This document shows, one piece after another, positions 25,476-33,650 of a stretch of 64,000 nucleotides of DNA (the first letter of the stretch is position 1; the number at the start of each line of letters is the position of its first letter). Made by a program: the position numbers and the translations under genes. The notes under the pieces were generated by a model that saw nothing but the letters and a program-made list of their open reading frames with translations, was not told the origin of the DNA and searched no databases. Location: contig NZ_CP047026.1 in NCBI RefSeq assembly GCF_009796785.1, forward strand, positions 2,710,501-2,774,500, read 5' to 3'. Origin of the DNA: Polaribacter sp. L3A8 (GTDB lineage: Bacteria > Bacteroidota > Bacteroidia > Flavobacteriales > Flavobacteriaceae).

Positions 25476-25542
25476 TAACTCTTCTTTAGTTTCAACTTTT
25501 ATACCCAATATTTCAGAAAAAAAGTTTTTAAATTTCATTCTT

Positions 25543-25550
25543 CAAAAATA
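25543..25550 (-). promoter_or_regulatory. -7 promoter box for pth
   Basis: The minus strand reads TATTTTTG, an exact consensus match, and decides for the start at 25475 over that at 25538. Confidence 0.5.
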
Positions 25551-25597
25551 AGAAGAATTATATAATGTGAGGCCCAGAAATAAGTTTAGGGCAAAAA

Positions 25598-25627
25598 AAA
25601 AAGCGTTACAAAATTGTAACGCTTTTT
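25598..25627 (-). terminator. Terminator after prs-rplY
   Basis: AAAGCGTTACAA pairs with TTGTAACGCTTT around a 2-base loop, followed on the minus strand by a long T run. It lies about 20 bases after the rplY stop. Confidence 0.9.
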
Positions 25628-25647
25628 ATATTTTATGTGTGCAAAAT

Positions 25648-26247
25648 TTATTCTGCAGCAGCTTCTGTAGCTTCTTCTTCTTCTTCATCATCAGAAACAG
25701 TTGCATTACGAGAAGTTCTTACTTGAACAACAACTGTATTGTCTGGGTGCATAAATGTATACCCATCTGTTGCTAAAGCTGTTACTGTTAATTTATTTCC
25801 AATTTTTAATTTAGAAATATCTGCAGTTACAAAATCTGGCAAGTTAGCTGGTAATGCTTTTACTCTTAATTTACGGTTTGTAAAACGTAAAGATCCACCA
25901 TTTAATACACCAGGAGAAGTACCTGTTAATTTTACAGGAATGTTCATTGTAATTTCTTTATCATCAAATGTTTGATAAAAATCTACGTGAATGATTTTAT
26001 CTGTTACTGGGTGATACTGAATGTCTTGTAACACTGCTGGTATTTGCTGACCATCAATATCTAAACTTGCTGTATACACATTTGGAGTGAATACCAATTT
26101 TGTAAACGCTTTTTCTTCTGCTGAAAAGTGTATTGGGTTTTCTCCTCCGTATATAACGCAAGGAACCATACCAGCATTACGTAAGGCCTTAGTTGCTACT
26201 TTACCTACGCTTTCTCTTTTTGATCCTTTAATTGAAATTGATTTCAT
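25648..26247 (-). CDS. rplY: 50S ribosomal protein bL25 (Ctc form)
   Basis: Binds 5S rRNA in the large subunit. The 199-residue protein is the long Ctc-type form. The L25 domain covers about 1-92 ([20 protein letters not shown], then [15 protein letters not shown]), the TL5 C-terminal beta domain covers about 98-180, and an acidic tail rich in Glu and Ala ends it ([15 protein letters not shown]). It follows prs by 19 bases, the usual order in this group, so nucleotide precursor supply and a ribosomal protein share a transcript that ends at the terminator at 25598-25627. Confidence 0.95.
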   Translation of the reverse strand: MKSISIKGSKRESVGKVATKALRNAGMVPCVIYGGENPIHFSAEEKAFTKLVFTPNVYTASLDIDGQQIPAVLQDIQYHPVTDKIIHVDFYQTFDDKEITMNIPVKLTGTSPGVLNGGSLRFTNRKLRVKALPANLPDFVTADISKLKIGNKLTVTALATDGYTFMHPDNTVVVQVRTSRNATVSDDEEEEEATEAAAE

Positions 26248-26266
26248 TACTTTGTTTATTATTTAT

Positions 26267-27208
26267 TTACATTAAAAATTGTCCACTAATTGAAGTATTG
26301 TCTTGCACTTTATGCATAACATCCGCAAATAATGGCGCGCAAGATACCACTTTTATTTTAGAAGTAGCCTTTTTTAAAGGAATTGTGTCTGAAACAATTA
26401 GCTCTGTTAATCCTGAGTCTTCTATTTTTTGATAAGCCCCACCAGAAAGTATTGGATGTGTACAGATTGCTCTTACACTTAATGCTCCTCTTTCCATCAT
26501 TAAATTTGCTGCATGTGCTAATGTTCCTCCAGTATCAATCATGTCATCTACTAAGATTACATTTTTACCTTTAACGTCTCCAATTAACTCCATGTGCCCA
26601 ATTTGATTGGCTTTAATACGTTGCTTATAACAAATAACAACATCACATTGCAAGTGCTTAGAATATGCATACGCTCTTTTAGAACCTCCCATATCTGGAG
26701 ATGCAATTGTTAAATTGTCTAATTTTAAACTATTAATGTAAGGCATAAAAATAGTGGAAGCAAACAAATGGTCTACTGGTTTTTCGAAAAAACCTTGAAT
26801 TTGGTCTGCATGTAAATCCATCGTCATAATTCTAGTTGCTCCTGCAGATTCTAAAAGTTTTGCAACTAATTTTGCTCCAATAGCAACTCTTGGTTGATCT
26901 TTTCTATCTTGTCTAGCCCAACCAAAATATGGCATAACCGCTGTAATATGTCTTGCTGATGCTCTTTTTGCAGCATCACACATTAACAACATTTCCATTA
27001 AATTGTCTGCATTCGGAAATGTAGAACCAATAATAAAAACACGTCTTCCACGAACAGATTCTTCAAAAGCTGGCTGAAATTCTCCGTCACTAAAGTAAGT
27101 TGTTTTAACTTTTCCTAAAGTAGTATTGTATTCTGTTGCAATCTTTTCTGCCAAAACTGTGCTTTGTCTGCAGGCAAATAGTTTTGGTGCTAATTGATTT
27201 GTAGGCAT
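26267..27208 (-). CDS. prs: Ribose-phosphate pyrophosphokinase
   Basis: Makes PRPP from ribose 5-phosphate and ATP. The 313-residue protein has the expected signatures: SDGEFQPAFEESVRGRRVFI near the N-terminus, the ATP-binding region YFGWARQDRKDQPRVAIGAK (about 94-113), DLHADQIQGFF (about 132-142), and the PRPP loop VILVDDMIDTGGTLAHA (about 218-234). Length fits class I PRPP synthetases. It is the first gene of the prs-rplY operon and has a promoter box back-to-back with that of tRNA-Leu. Confidence 0.97.
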   Translation of the reverse strand: MPTNQLAPKLFACRQSTVLAEKIATEYNTTLGKVKTTYFSDGEFQPAFEESVRGRRVFIIGSTFPNADNLMEMLLMCDAAKRASARHITAVMPYFGWARQDRKDQPRVAIGAKLVAKLLESAGATRIMTMDLHADQIQGFFEKPVDHLFASTIFMPYINSLKLDNLTIASPDMGGSKRAYAYSKHLQCDVVICYKQRIKANQIGHMELIGDVKGKNVILVDDMIDTGGTLAHAANLMMERGALSVRAICTHPILSGGAYQKIEDSGLTELIVSDTIPLKKATSKIKVVSCAPLFADVMHKVQDNTSISGQFLM

Positions 27209-27242
27209 TTAGTTGTTTTTTTGTTGTATTGTTGTGTGTTTA

Positions 27243-27250
27243 CAAAAGTA
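27243..27250 (-). promoter_or_regulatory. -7 promoter box for prs
   Basis: The minus strand reads TACTTTTG, an exact consensus match, 35 bases before the prs start. Confidence 0.55.
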
Positions 27251-27306
27251 GAAATTATTTATTGAGTTTCGAATTAAATTTTTCACTTTAAAATAAAATA
27301 ATTTTA

Positions 27307-27314
27307 TACATTTG
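27307..27314 (+). promoter_or_regulatory. -7 promoter box for tRNA-Leu
   Basis: TACATTTG is an exact consensus match, 18 bases before the mature tRNA 5' end. It is divergent from the prs box, about 56 bases apart. Confidence 0.6.
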
Positions 27315-27332
27315 CAGTCTTATTAATTTTTT

Positions 27333-27414
27333 GCTCAAGTGGCGGAATTGGTAGACGCGCTGGATTCAAAATCCAGTTCTTTCGGGAGTGTGGGTTCGAT
27401 TCCCACCTTGAGTA
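27333..27414 (+). tRNA. tRNA-Leu (anticodon CAA)
   Basis: 82 bases. Acceptor stem GCTCAAG pairs with CTTGAGT (first pair G-U), discriminator A. The D-arm contains GGCGGAATTGGTAGACGCGC, typical of class II tRNA. The anticodon stem is CTGGA/TCCAG with loop TTCAAAA, giving anticodon CAA for UUG codons. A long variable arm follows, then the T arm GTGGGTTCGATTCCCAC. The 3' CCA is not encoded. A promoter box lies just upstream and a terminator hairpin directly after it. A defence operon begins downstream, so the gene may have served as an integration site. Confidence 0.96.
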
Positions 27415-27417
27415 CTT

Positions 27418-27456
27418 AAAACCCTTTAAAAACGTTGTTTTTAAAGGGTTTTTTAA
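27418..27456 (+). terminator. Terminator after tRNA-Leu
   Basis: AACCCTTTAAAAAC pairs with GTTTTTAAAGGGTT around a 3-base loop, followed by a T run. The other side ends in A-rich sequence, so it may also stop the converging defence operon. Confidence 0.85.
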
Positions 27457-27460
27457 TTTT

Positions 27461-27481
27461 TGGGTGGCGAAATGGGTGGCG
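27461..27481 (+). repeat. Tandem TGGGTGGCG repeat beside tRNA-Leu
   Basis: Two copies of TGGGTGGCG, 12 bases apart, lie just after the tRNA terminator. The G-rich sequence stands out from its AT-rich surroundings. It may be a trace of an integration site or of the end of a lost integrase gene. Confidence 0.5.
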
Positions 27482-27555
27482 TTTTTACATTATATAGATA
27501 TTAAGCCAAGCTTTAATAAGATTATAAACTATTATTCCTCTTAATAACGAACCTC

Positions 27556-29130
27556 TCATTTTCCCAACTCATAATATTCAATAATTGAGCTTTTCAGGTT
27601 TTTCATTAATTCCATTTCCGAGTTAAATCTCAATTGCTGAAACGGTCGAATATTAAATCCGATATCCGTTTCCTGAGAGTCTTTATCCTGTCGTTTTATT
27701 AAGATGAAATTCTCTTGTTTAAGCCCTTTTCCTTGATTTAATCCCATTAAGTAACCTAACTCTTGGTAAACATTAATATTCTTCGAAGAAAGGTCTGCAA
27801 TCAATAATCCGCTTTCTTCTATTAAGGATAATATTTCATCATCTATTTTATAAGAATGACCAACGTTAAAATTATCAATTCTTATTTCTCTCAGCTGAAT
27901 ATCTAAATCAAACTCATCATTTACTTCTTCAATTACTTTTACTATTGCTTCATAATGTGGTTTTGTTTCTTCGTCAAATTGCATTGAAACAAAAACCTGT
28001 TTTGACTTACTCTCTCTAATTTTTGAATAAATATTAATCAATGAAATTGGAGATAGACCTTTGATTTCAATTATATGATTTTTGAATAACCAGTTTATAA
28101 AGATGTCAATATTGTAATCTTTAGTAATAAATAGATAAAGTGCCGTTGCAACAAAACTGATGTCGTTTGAAGCTGTAAGTTTAGGATGGTTTCCAAAAAT
28201 TTGATTCACTTCTTTTAAAGCTTCGTTTACTTTCTTTATGCTAGAATTGGTTTTTGTTATCTTCTTATTTTTTAATAAAATACTTATCAAGTGTTTAGAT
28301 AAAGTTCTAGGTTGTTCTAAAAATTTCTGACCTAAATTTGGATATGATTCTTCAATATTTTTTGGTAATTCTTGATAGACCTTTCGGATAGCTAAGTATT
28401 CCCATCCAAATTTTTCTTTTAGTTCATCATTTGGAAAGTTGACAGTATCGTCTAATATTACTCTTAAATTTTCCTCTGATGTTAGAGGTATTGTTTTGGT
28501 ATTGATGTTATGAAAAACAGCTCTTTCAAATTTCTCATTATTGCTTTTAGTTTCTCTAACAACAGTTCCATCGTAAGCAACTATTTCGTCTGTAATTTCC
28601 TCTGTAAGAATAATACAAAACGGAACTTGCATTCTTTGAACCTTTTCAGATGTTGCTAATTCCGCTGCTTTTAACCTGTGATTCCCATCAACTCGATTAA
28701 ATGGTTCCTCTTCATCTTCAATAGCTTCTTTCAGAATAGCATCGTCCAAATATAGCTCAACAACTTTAATTTGTTCGCTACCTCTAATATCGCTTTTGTC
28801 TTTATAATTGACGTTTTTAGTTTTAAGTGTTGATTTGTCAATGTTAGATTTAAAACTCCCTTTTTGTTCTAATAACTGTATTGGAGTTAACGATTTATCT
28901 TTAAGTTTTGAGTAATCTGATTTTATCTTGTAACTTAAAATAACTTCAGGAAAAAACAAAAATTCTTCTTCGTCTAAAAAAGTAGATATTTCTTCTTGTT
29001 GCTCATAAATTGGGTTACGCTGATATGAATAATCTGCTCTTGATATTTTAGCTAATTCTTTTATTGGAGCAAAACCTCTAATGCAAATTTGGCTACTTAG
29101 CGAACGGTCTAATATTCCTCTTAAAATCAT
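27556..29130 (-). CDS. DGQHR/ParB-like domain fused to TIR-like / deoxyribosyltransferase-like domain
   Basis: A 524-residue last gene of the defence operon. The N-terminal half resembles the DGQHR group (DndB-like, ParB-related): a QRNP region near 37, FFPEVIL near 59-65, NRVDGNHRLKAAE at 145-157 in place of DGQHR, and FHNINTKTIPLTSEENLR at 206-223. A helical linker follows (about 250-370). The C-terminal domain (about 377-520) starts VFVSMQFDE (379-387) and carries ADLSSKNINVYQELGYLMG (445-463). This is the nucleotide-binding pattern of TIR-like and nucleoside 2-deoxyribosyltransferase-like domains, with Glu457 as the probable catalytic residue. Its ATG overlaps the stop of the specificity gene (ATGA). 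Inference: a sensor or regulator joined to a nucleotide- or NAD-cleaving effector. The fold assignments come from motif reading only. Confidence 0.8.
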   Translation of the reverse strand: MILRGILDRSLSSQICIRGFAPIKELAKISRADYSYQRNPIYEQQEEISTFLDEEEFLFFPEVILSYKIKSDYSKLKDKSLTPIQLLEQKGSFKSNIDKSTLKTKNVNYKDKSDIRGSEQIKVVELYLDDAILKEAIEDEEEPFNRVDGNHRLKAAELATSEKVQRMQVPFCIILTEEITDEIVAYDGTVVRETKSNNEKFERAVFHNINTKTIPLTSEENLRVILDDTVNFPNDELKEKFGWEYLAIRKVYQELPKNIEESYPNLGQKFLEQPRTLSKHLISILLKNKKITKTNSSIKKVNEALKEVNQIFGNHPKLTASNDISFVATALYLFITKDYNIDIFINWLFKNHIIEIKGLSPISLINIYSKIRESKSKQVFVSMQFDEETKPHYEAIVKVIEEVNDEFDLDIQLREIRIDNFNVGHSYKIDDEILSLIEESGLLIADLSSKNINVYQELGYLMGLNQGKGLKQENFILIKRQDKDSQETDIGFNIRPFQQLRFNSEMELMKNLKSSIIEYYELGK

Positions 29131-30548
29131 TTGTTACCTAATATTAGTTGTTCAATTTCTTGTTTTGCAAACTCTAATTCGTTTTTTGCTTCAGCTTCTA
29201 ATTGTTTTGCTTTTGCTCTAATTTTAGAGATATGTTCTGCAATTTCTTTTTGTTTTGGGAGTGTTGGAACAATTATCGATATACTTTTTAGAGCGGTTTG
29301 ATTAATTTCGGGAATTACTCCACCATTGTTAACTCTAAAAAATTGTATTTGCCCCATTTCACTCCTCAAAAAAGCTTCTAGATAATAAGGGTTAATTAAT
29401 TCAATGTTAAGGCTAACTTTAAATATATGAGAACTCAGTATTGAATCAATTACTTTGTCGTTAACTACATTTACTAAACCCAATGAACCTGAACGAGAAA
29501 TTAAAAAATCAGAATAGGTTAATTTTATTTTTGAAGGAATTTCTAGAACATCAACGATTTTAGCATTTTTATTGTTTATGCCATTTTTGCCTAAATCACT
29601 TACTCGTAAGTATCTAAAACCAGTATTGGAATAACTTCTTATCTCTACTCCATTATTTAAATCAGTCATTATCTTACTGAAAAGCAAAGAATCGAATTTT
29701 CCGTTTTCTAAAGCATTTTGTAATTCAAAATATTCCGTTTTGTTGAAAAATGAATCTAATCGACTTCCTGATATTTTTGAAAAATTAACATTAAAAATCC
29801 TCTTGTTTAGGCTGTTATCTTTCTTTGGCAAAATAACACCTAACTCGTTCAATAAATAAGTGTCTATATTTGCCAATATTTCTTTGGCTTCTTTTTCTTT
29901 TTGCTGTTTTGAGTTGTAAGCATTTTTATAAAGAGTTACTATCTCTTTTTGAATTTCGATTGGTGGTACTACAATTGGAGTAGGAGCCAATTGCTGATAA
30001 TTAATATTTTTTTGAGCTGCTTGTGGTGCTAAATCATTTAAATAATTTTTCAAGAATTTAAAATATACATTCAGATATTCTAATTGTAGTTTTCCTTCTT
30101 CCTTTGGTGTCATTGCAATTAAACTATCTGGAAAACAAGCAGGATAATCTAATATTGCTGTATCTCCAATATTGGCAGCTATGGTAATAATAATGGCCTT
30201 TTCTTCAAAAAGTCGACTTGTTTTTAACCCTAATTCGTTTAAGGTTTGCGAATATGGTATTTGACCTCCTTTTTTACTAGCCTTTACAATATCGCCTGTT
30301 TGAATAAATGGGTATTTCCCATTGTAAAATTTAGGGTCGTTTCTTGGCCTGTGACCAAAACGCCCTCTTTTCATATTTACTACTTCCGAAAGTTTGAATA
30401 CAGGATTGGATGTCTTTTTAACTATTACCAATTCATTTACCGATTTGAAATAGATAGGGTCAATCCTTTCCGTTATTTCAGAATGATTAATGATAAAAAC
30501 TTTGTTTTCATCTACTACTCCAGAAAATTTATATTCTCCCATCTTCAA
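29127..30548 (-). CDS. hsdS: Type I-like restriction-modification specificity subunit
   Basis: A 473-residue HsdS-type protein that recognises the target DNA. Two target recognition domains are visible: about 50-190 (VNMKRGRFGHRP ... FIQTGDI ... FPDSLIAMTP) and about 285-430 (MTDLNNGVEI ... YLRVSDLG ... LISRSGSLG ... NQTALKSISIIVP). Each is followed by a helical conserved region (IEIQKEIVTLYKNAY... and PKQKEIAEHISKIRAKAKQL...), which would set the spacer in a bipartite target. Its start overlaps the end of the methyltransferase gene by 20 bases, and its stop overlaps the next gene in ATGA fashion. It presumably pairs with the upstream nuclease-methyltransferase. Confidence 0.92.
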   Translation of the reverse strand: MKMGEYKFSGVVDENKVFIINHSEITERIDPIYFKSVNELVIVKKTSNPVFKLSEVVNMKRGRFGHRPRNDPKFYNGKYPFIQTGDIVKASKKGGQIPYSQTLNELGLKTSRLFEEKAIIITIAANIGDTAILDYPACFPDSLIAMTPKEEGKLQLEYLNVYFKFLKNYLNDLAPQAAQKNINYQQLAPTPIVVPPIEIQKEIVTLYKNAYNSKQQKEKEAKEILANIDTYLLNELGVILPKKDNSLNKRIFNVNFSKISGSRLDSFFNKTEYFELQNALENGKFDSLLFSKIMTDLNNGVEIRSYSNTGFRYLRVSDLGKNGINNKNAKIVDVLEIPSKIKLTYSDFLISRSGSLGLVNVVNDKVIDSILSSHIFKVSLNIELINPYYLEAFLRSEMGQIQFFRVNNGGVIPEINQTALKSISIIVPTLPKQKEIAEHISKIRAKAKQLEAEAKNELEFAKQEIEQLILGNK

Positions 30549-32859
30549 TTTGTTTTATAAAATGAGACAACTCTTTTAGAATACCTTCTGATAGTATTTC
30601 CTTTTTCGCAGAAATTTCTTCTTCTTGTACATCAAAGGTTTTGGTAATTCGTTCGTCAAATAAATCGTGACTTAGGTGTTTGATTATTTTCGTGTAATTC
30701 CCTTCTATAATCTCTTTTTTACTAACTGTAGTAGCAGAAGATTTACCAGTAGCATCATAGCCAATATTTTCAGCGATTGCCATAAAGATTGGATAATCTG
30801 GTAATTCTTTCGCTTTTTCTTCTTGGTAAGCTTCGGTTAGCTGTTCTTGTAGGTCTTTTAGTTTTTCATTGTAAAGGCTATTTATATCTGTACGCCAATC
30901 TTTAAACTCCTGCGTTTTCTTTATTTCCTTTACACTTGTTAAACCAGTTGTATTGGTGAAACCATCTAAATCTTTAATGATTTTGGCTTTTTCTGTATTC
31001 CATTTTTCAATGGTTTCCAAATACTTAAATTTAGTTTTAAGCTTATTTTGAATTTTCTCTTTTAAAGCCTGTAATTTAACTGTATGTTTTTTGGTATGCT
31101 TTTTCACAAATAATACAGAGCTTTTAACACCAGCACCTGTGGCACTAAATGCAGTTTGTGGCATAGAGTTTACGGCTACAATTCTGTACCAATCTTCTAT
31201 TTGGTCTCTTACATATTGTAAACTACTATTGGTAAGTACACCATCTGGCAACACAACTGCTAAATAACCACCTTCTGTTAAAAAGTTATAGCATTGTTCA
31301 ATAAATAGAACTTCTGTACTCTGGTTGTTTCTTACTACAGTTTTTGTGTTTTTATAATCTAACCAATCAGGTTTTTTATTACCTAATTCAAAGCTTTTTA
31401 AATAATGTTTTTCATTTTCTTTTATGCTACTACCAAATGGTGGATTGGTAATGATAAAATCAAAATGATTGTTTTTAAAACCTTTGTTTATGGCTTTAAT
31501 TTGACTTTCACTTTCTAAACCATCAATTGCAATCACGTTAGTGTGTCCGTCATCGTGAATAATCATATTCATTTTGGCAGTTCTTGCTATTTGTTCGTTG
31601 ATTTCTATTCCAAATAAATTATTTTCTGCAAAATCGTGCCAGTACTCTTTCCAAGCGATTCTCTCATCAGCATCATCTTTATAGTCAGGAAATTCTTCGT
31701 CTGCTTTACTTCTTACTTTATCTAAAGCGTGCAATAAGAAACCACCACTACCACAAGAAGTATCTAAAACATAAGAAGTGTTTTTAATAGGTAAAGCTTC
31801 TACAATAAATTGTACAATTGGTCTAGGTGTAAAATATTGTCCAAATTCTCCTCTAAAGAAATTCCCCATAAAGGTTTCAAACGCTCGACCTTTACTATCT
31901 AAATCGGTATCGTTGAGATTTATGTCTTGTAGATAATTGGCTATTGTTCTAATCCTACTATCTGATAGTCTAATATTATCTTTAAAGACTTCCTTATCAA
32001 AACTTCTTCCTGCACTATATATGTTTTTAACACGTTTTGCTAAAGCTTCATTTGTTTTTTTAATAGTGTCTTCTTTATCTTTACCTGTAACTGTAATAAC
32101 TTGAAAATCGTAAATCTCACCTTTTTTTCTGCGTTTTTTTGTTTTACCTGTTAAGTTATATTTTTCATCCCAAATTTTACAGAATATTAATTTGTCTAAT
32201 TCATCAAAAGCTTCTGATGGGTTAAGTTGTCCACCAGCCCATAGTGCATCATGTGCCTGTTTAAAACGCTTGGTTAAATCGTTTTCAGATACAGTTTTAA
32301 TGTCTTTAAAAAACTGTTTCTTCTTTTTTCCCTGTTCATCTAAGTATTCTCTTTCTCCACCACCTTTTACAAACTTGTATGGAGCAACTGAATCAAAACC
32401 GTGTCTAGGTAATTCCCCTAGAGGTTCTTTAGTCTCTTTTTCTTTATCAAATCGATAAAACTCGTTAAGGATACCAGAAGTAATCCATACAAATTTTACA
32501 GTTCCTGATAAAGCGTTTGCATAACTAAAACCTTGATTTACTGCTTGATTAAATTCCTGTTGAGAGACTTCTTGTTTTTTACACTCAACGACAATTTTAG
32601 GTTTGTCCCATTCTGCATTTTCGTGAACAATTATGTCAGCTTCTCTTTTGTCAGAACCCATTGTAACAATTTTAAACTGCTCAATATATTCAACAGGATA
32701 ACCATATTCTAAAACTAATTTCAGAAATATTTCTGCTTGTACTTTTTCTTCAGGATTAGAATAGCTCCTTGATTTGTCCTGATGTATATAGGTTATTCGT
32801 TTTTTGTCTTCTGAGAACTTAATAAGTCCTTTTTCTATTCCTTGGTCAATTAAACTCAT
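30529..32859 (-). CDS. Nuclease-methyltransferase fusion (HsdR_N-like plus N6-adenine methylase)
   Basis: A 776-residue protein with two parts. Residues about 35-125 form an HSDR_N-type PD-(D/E)XK nuclease core: Asp75 in READIIV and Glu92-x-Lys94 in VVECKK. Residues about 200-600 are an HsdM-like N6-adenine methylase: FGQYFTPRPIVQF (339-351), SAM motif DTSCGSGGFLL (366-376), and catalytic NPPFG (472-476). The C-terminal part is coiled and charged. No ATPase/translocase domain is present, and no HsdR gene lies nearby, so cutting and methylation seem to sit in one chain, as in BcgI-type (Type IIB/IIG) enzymes. Its start overlaps the toxin gene stop by 1 base. A solitary, regulatory or degenerate Type I module remains possible. 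Confidence 0.9.
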   Translation of the reverse strand: MSLIDQGIEKGLIKFSEDKKRITYIHQDKSRSYSNPEEKVQAEIFLKLVLEYGYPVEYIEQFKIVTMGSDKREADIIVHENAEWDKPKIVVECKKQEVSQQEFNQAVNQGFSYANALSGTVKFVWITSGILNEFYRFDKEKETKEPLGELPRHGFDSVAPYKFVKGGGEREYLDEQGKKKKQFFKDIKTVSENDLTKRFKQAHDALWAGGQLNPSEAFDELDKLIFCKIWDEKYNLTGKTKKRRKKGEIYDFQVITVTGKDKEDTIKKTNEALAKRVKNIYSAGRSFDKEVFKDNIRLSDSRIRTIANYLQDINLNDTDLDSKGRAFETFMGNFFRGEFGQYFTPRPIVQFIVEALPIKNTSYVLDTSCGSGGFLLHALDKVRSKADEEFPDYKDDADERIAWKEYWHDFAENNLFGIEINEQIARTAKMNMIIHDDGHTNVIAIDGLESESQIKAINKGFKNNHFDFIITNPPFGSSIKENEKHYLKSFELGNKKPDWLDYKNTKTVVRNNQSTEVLFIEQCYNFLTEGGYLAVVLPDGVLTNSSLQYVRDQIEDWYRIVAVNSMPQTAFSATGAGVKSSVLFVKKHTKKHTVKLQALKEKIQNKLKTKFKYLETIEKWNTEKAKIIKDLDGFTNTTGLTSVKEIKKTQEFKDWRTDINSLYNEKLKDLQEQLTEAYQEEKAKELPDYPIFMAIAENIGYDATGKSSATTVSKKEIIEGNYTKIIKHLSHDLFDERITKTFDVQEEEISAKKEILSEGILKELSHFIKQIEDGRI

Positions 32860-33650
32860 TATATCTTATTTATCAATTCGCTTTTAAGCCAGTTAAAAGC
32901 TTCTGCTTGGTTGTATTTTACTCCTGTTCTTAATAGCGCTTCCATATCTCCTGTAAAGTCTGGGTTTTGCTCTTTTTCTTCTATATTTAATAAGAATTCT
33001 TTTTGGCTTGGTGGTCTGTTTCCTGTTGAAAATGTTGTGTATTCTTTGAAACATTCAACTATCTCGTCTATATCTAGCTCCATATTTAACCTAGAATAAT
33101 CTAAATCGAATAAATCTCTTCCTTTGCTACGTTGGTACAAGGCACGTAATTTTGTACCTAATAATTCGTTAATGCTATAGGTTTTAATTTTAGCTTTTCC
33201 AGAAAACCATTCGCTTTCTACTTCAAAAGGAAAATCTACCCAATCCAAAACATTAAAATGCTCTTTACAGTTAATTTCTAATTTTAAGCGTAATCTAATA
33301 TCTTCGTATTCTGATGTAAAACGGTAGGTTGCTTTTGCTCCGTGTCCTTTTACTTGTGTTCTTCTTGGTTCTTCAAAAAAAGTGATTACCTCTTTTAATC
33401 TCTCCATTATTGGTTTTATAGGTCCTGGTTTAATTTGAACCAAATCTATATCCTCCGAATACCTTGGAGCAGGATTTAAATACAACTTATGCAAAGCTGT
33501 ACCACCCCTAAAAGCTAAATTTTTACGTAGGAAATCATCAGAAAATATTTCTACTAAAGCACGACTAATTACAAGGTCTTGCTCTACTTGATAAAATTGT
33601 TTCCAAGGTGCTTGTTCTTGCCATTTTGCTATGTAAGGCTTCGGAATCAT
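32859..33650 (-). CDS. abiEii: AbiEii/AbiGii-family nucleotidyltransferase toxin
   Basis: A 263-residue DUF1814-type nucleotidyltransferase. The fold motifs are present: FRGGTALHKLYL (47-58) and RYSEDIDLV (63-71), where the two acidic residues bind metal, and later SKGRDLFDLDY (about 174-184), matching the family K-x-x-x-R-D-x-x-D pattern. AbiEii toxins stop growth, some by adding nucleotides to tRNA, during phage infection. It overlaps the antitoxin gene by 4 bases upstream and the methyltransferase gene by 1 base downstream. Being locked inside a restriction-modification operon is unusual for AbiE. The catalytic residues are intact, so it is probably active. Confidence 0.92.
   Translation of the reverse strand: MIPKPYIAKWQEQAPWKQFYQVEQDLVISRALVEIFSDDFLRKNLAFRGGTALHKLYLNPAPRYSEDIDLVQIKPGPIKPIMERLKEVITFFEEPRRTQVKGHGAKATYRFTSEYEDIRLRLKLEINCKEHFNVLDWVDFPFEVESEWFSGKAKIKTYSINELLGTKLRALYQRSKGRDLFDLDYSRLNMELDIDEIVECFKEYTTFSTGNRPPSQKEFLLNIEEKEQNPDFTGDMEALLRTGVKYNQAEAFNWLKSELINKI

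Noticed and set aside
24909..25538. Longer start (25538) for peptidyl-tRNA hydrolase.
   Set aside because: Only 5 bases from a perfect -7 box; the start at 25475 gives the normal length and N-terminus.
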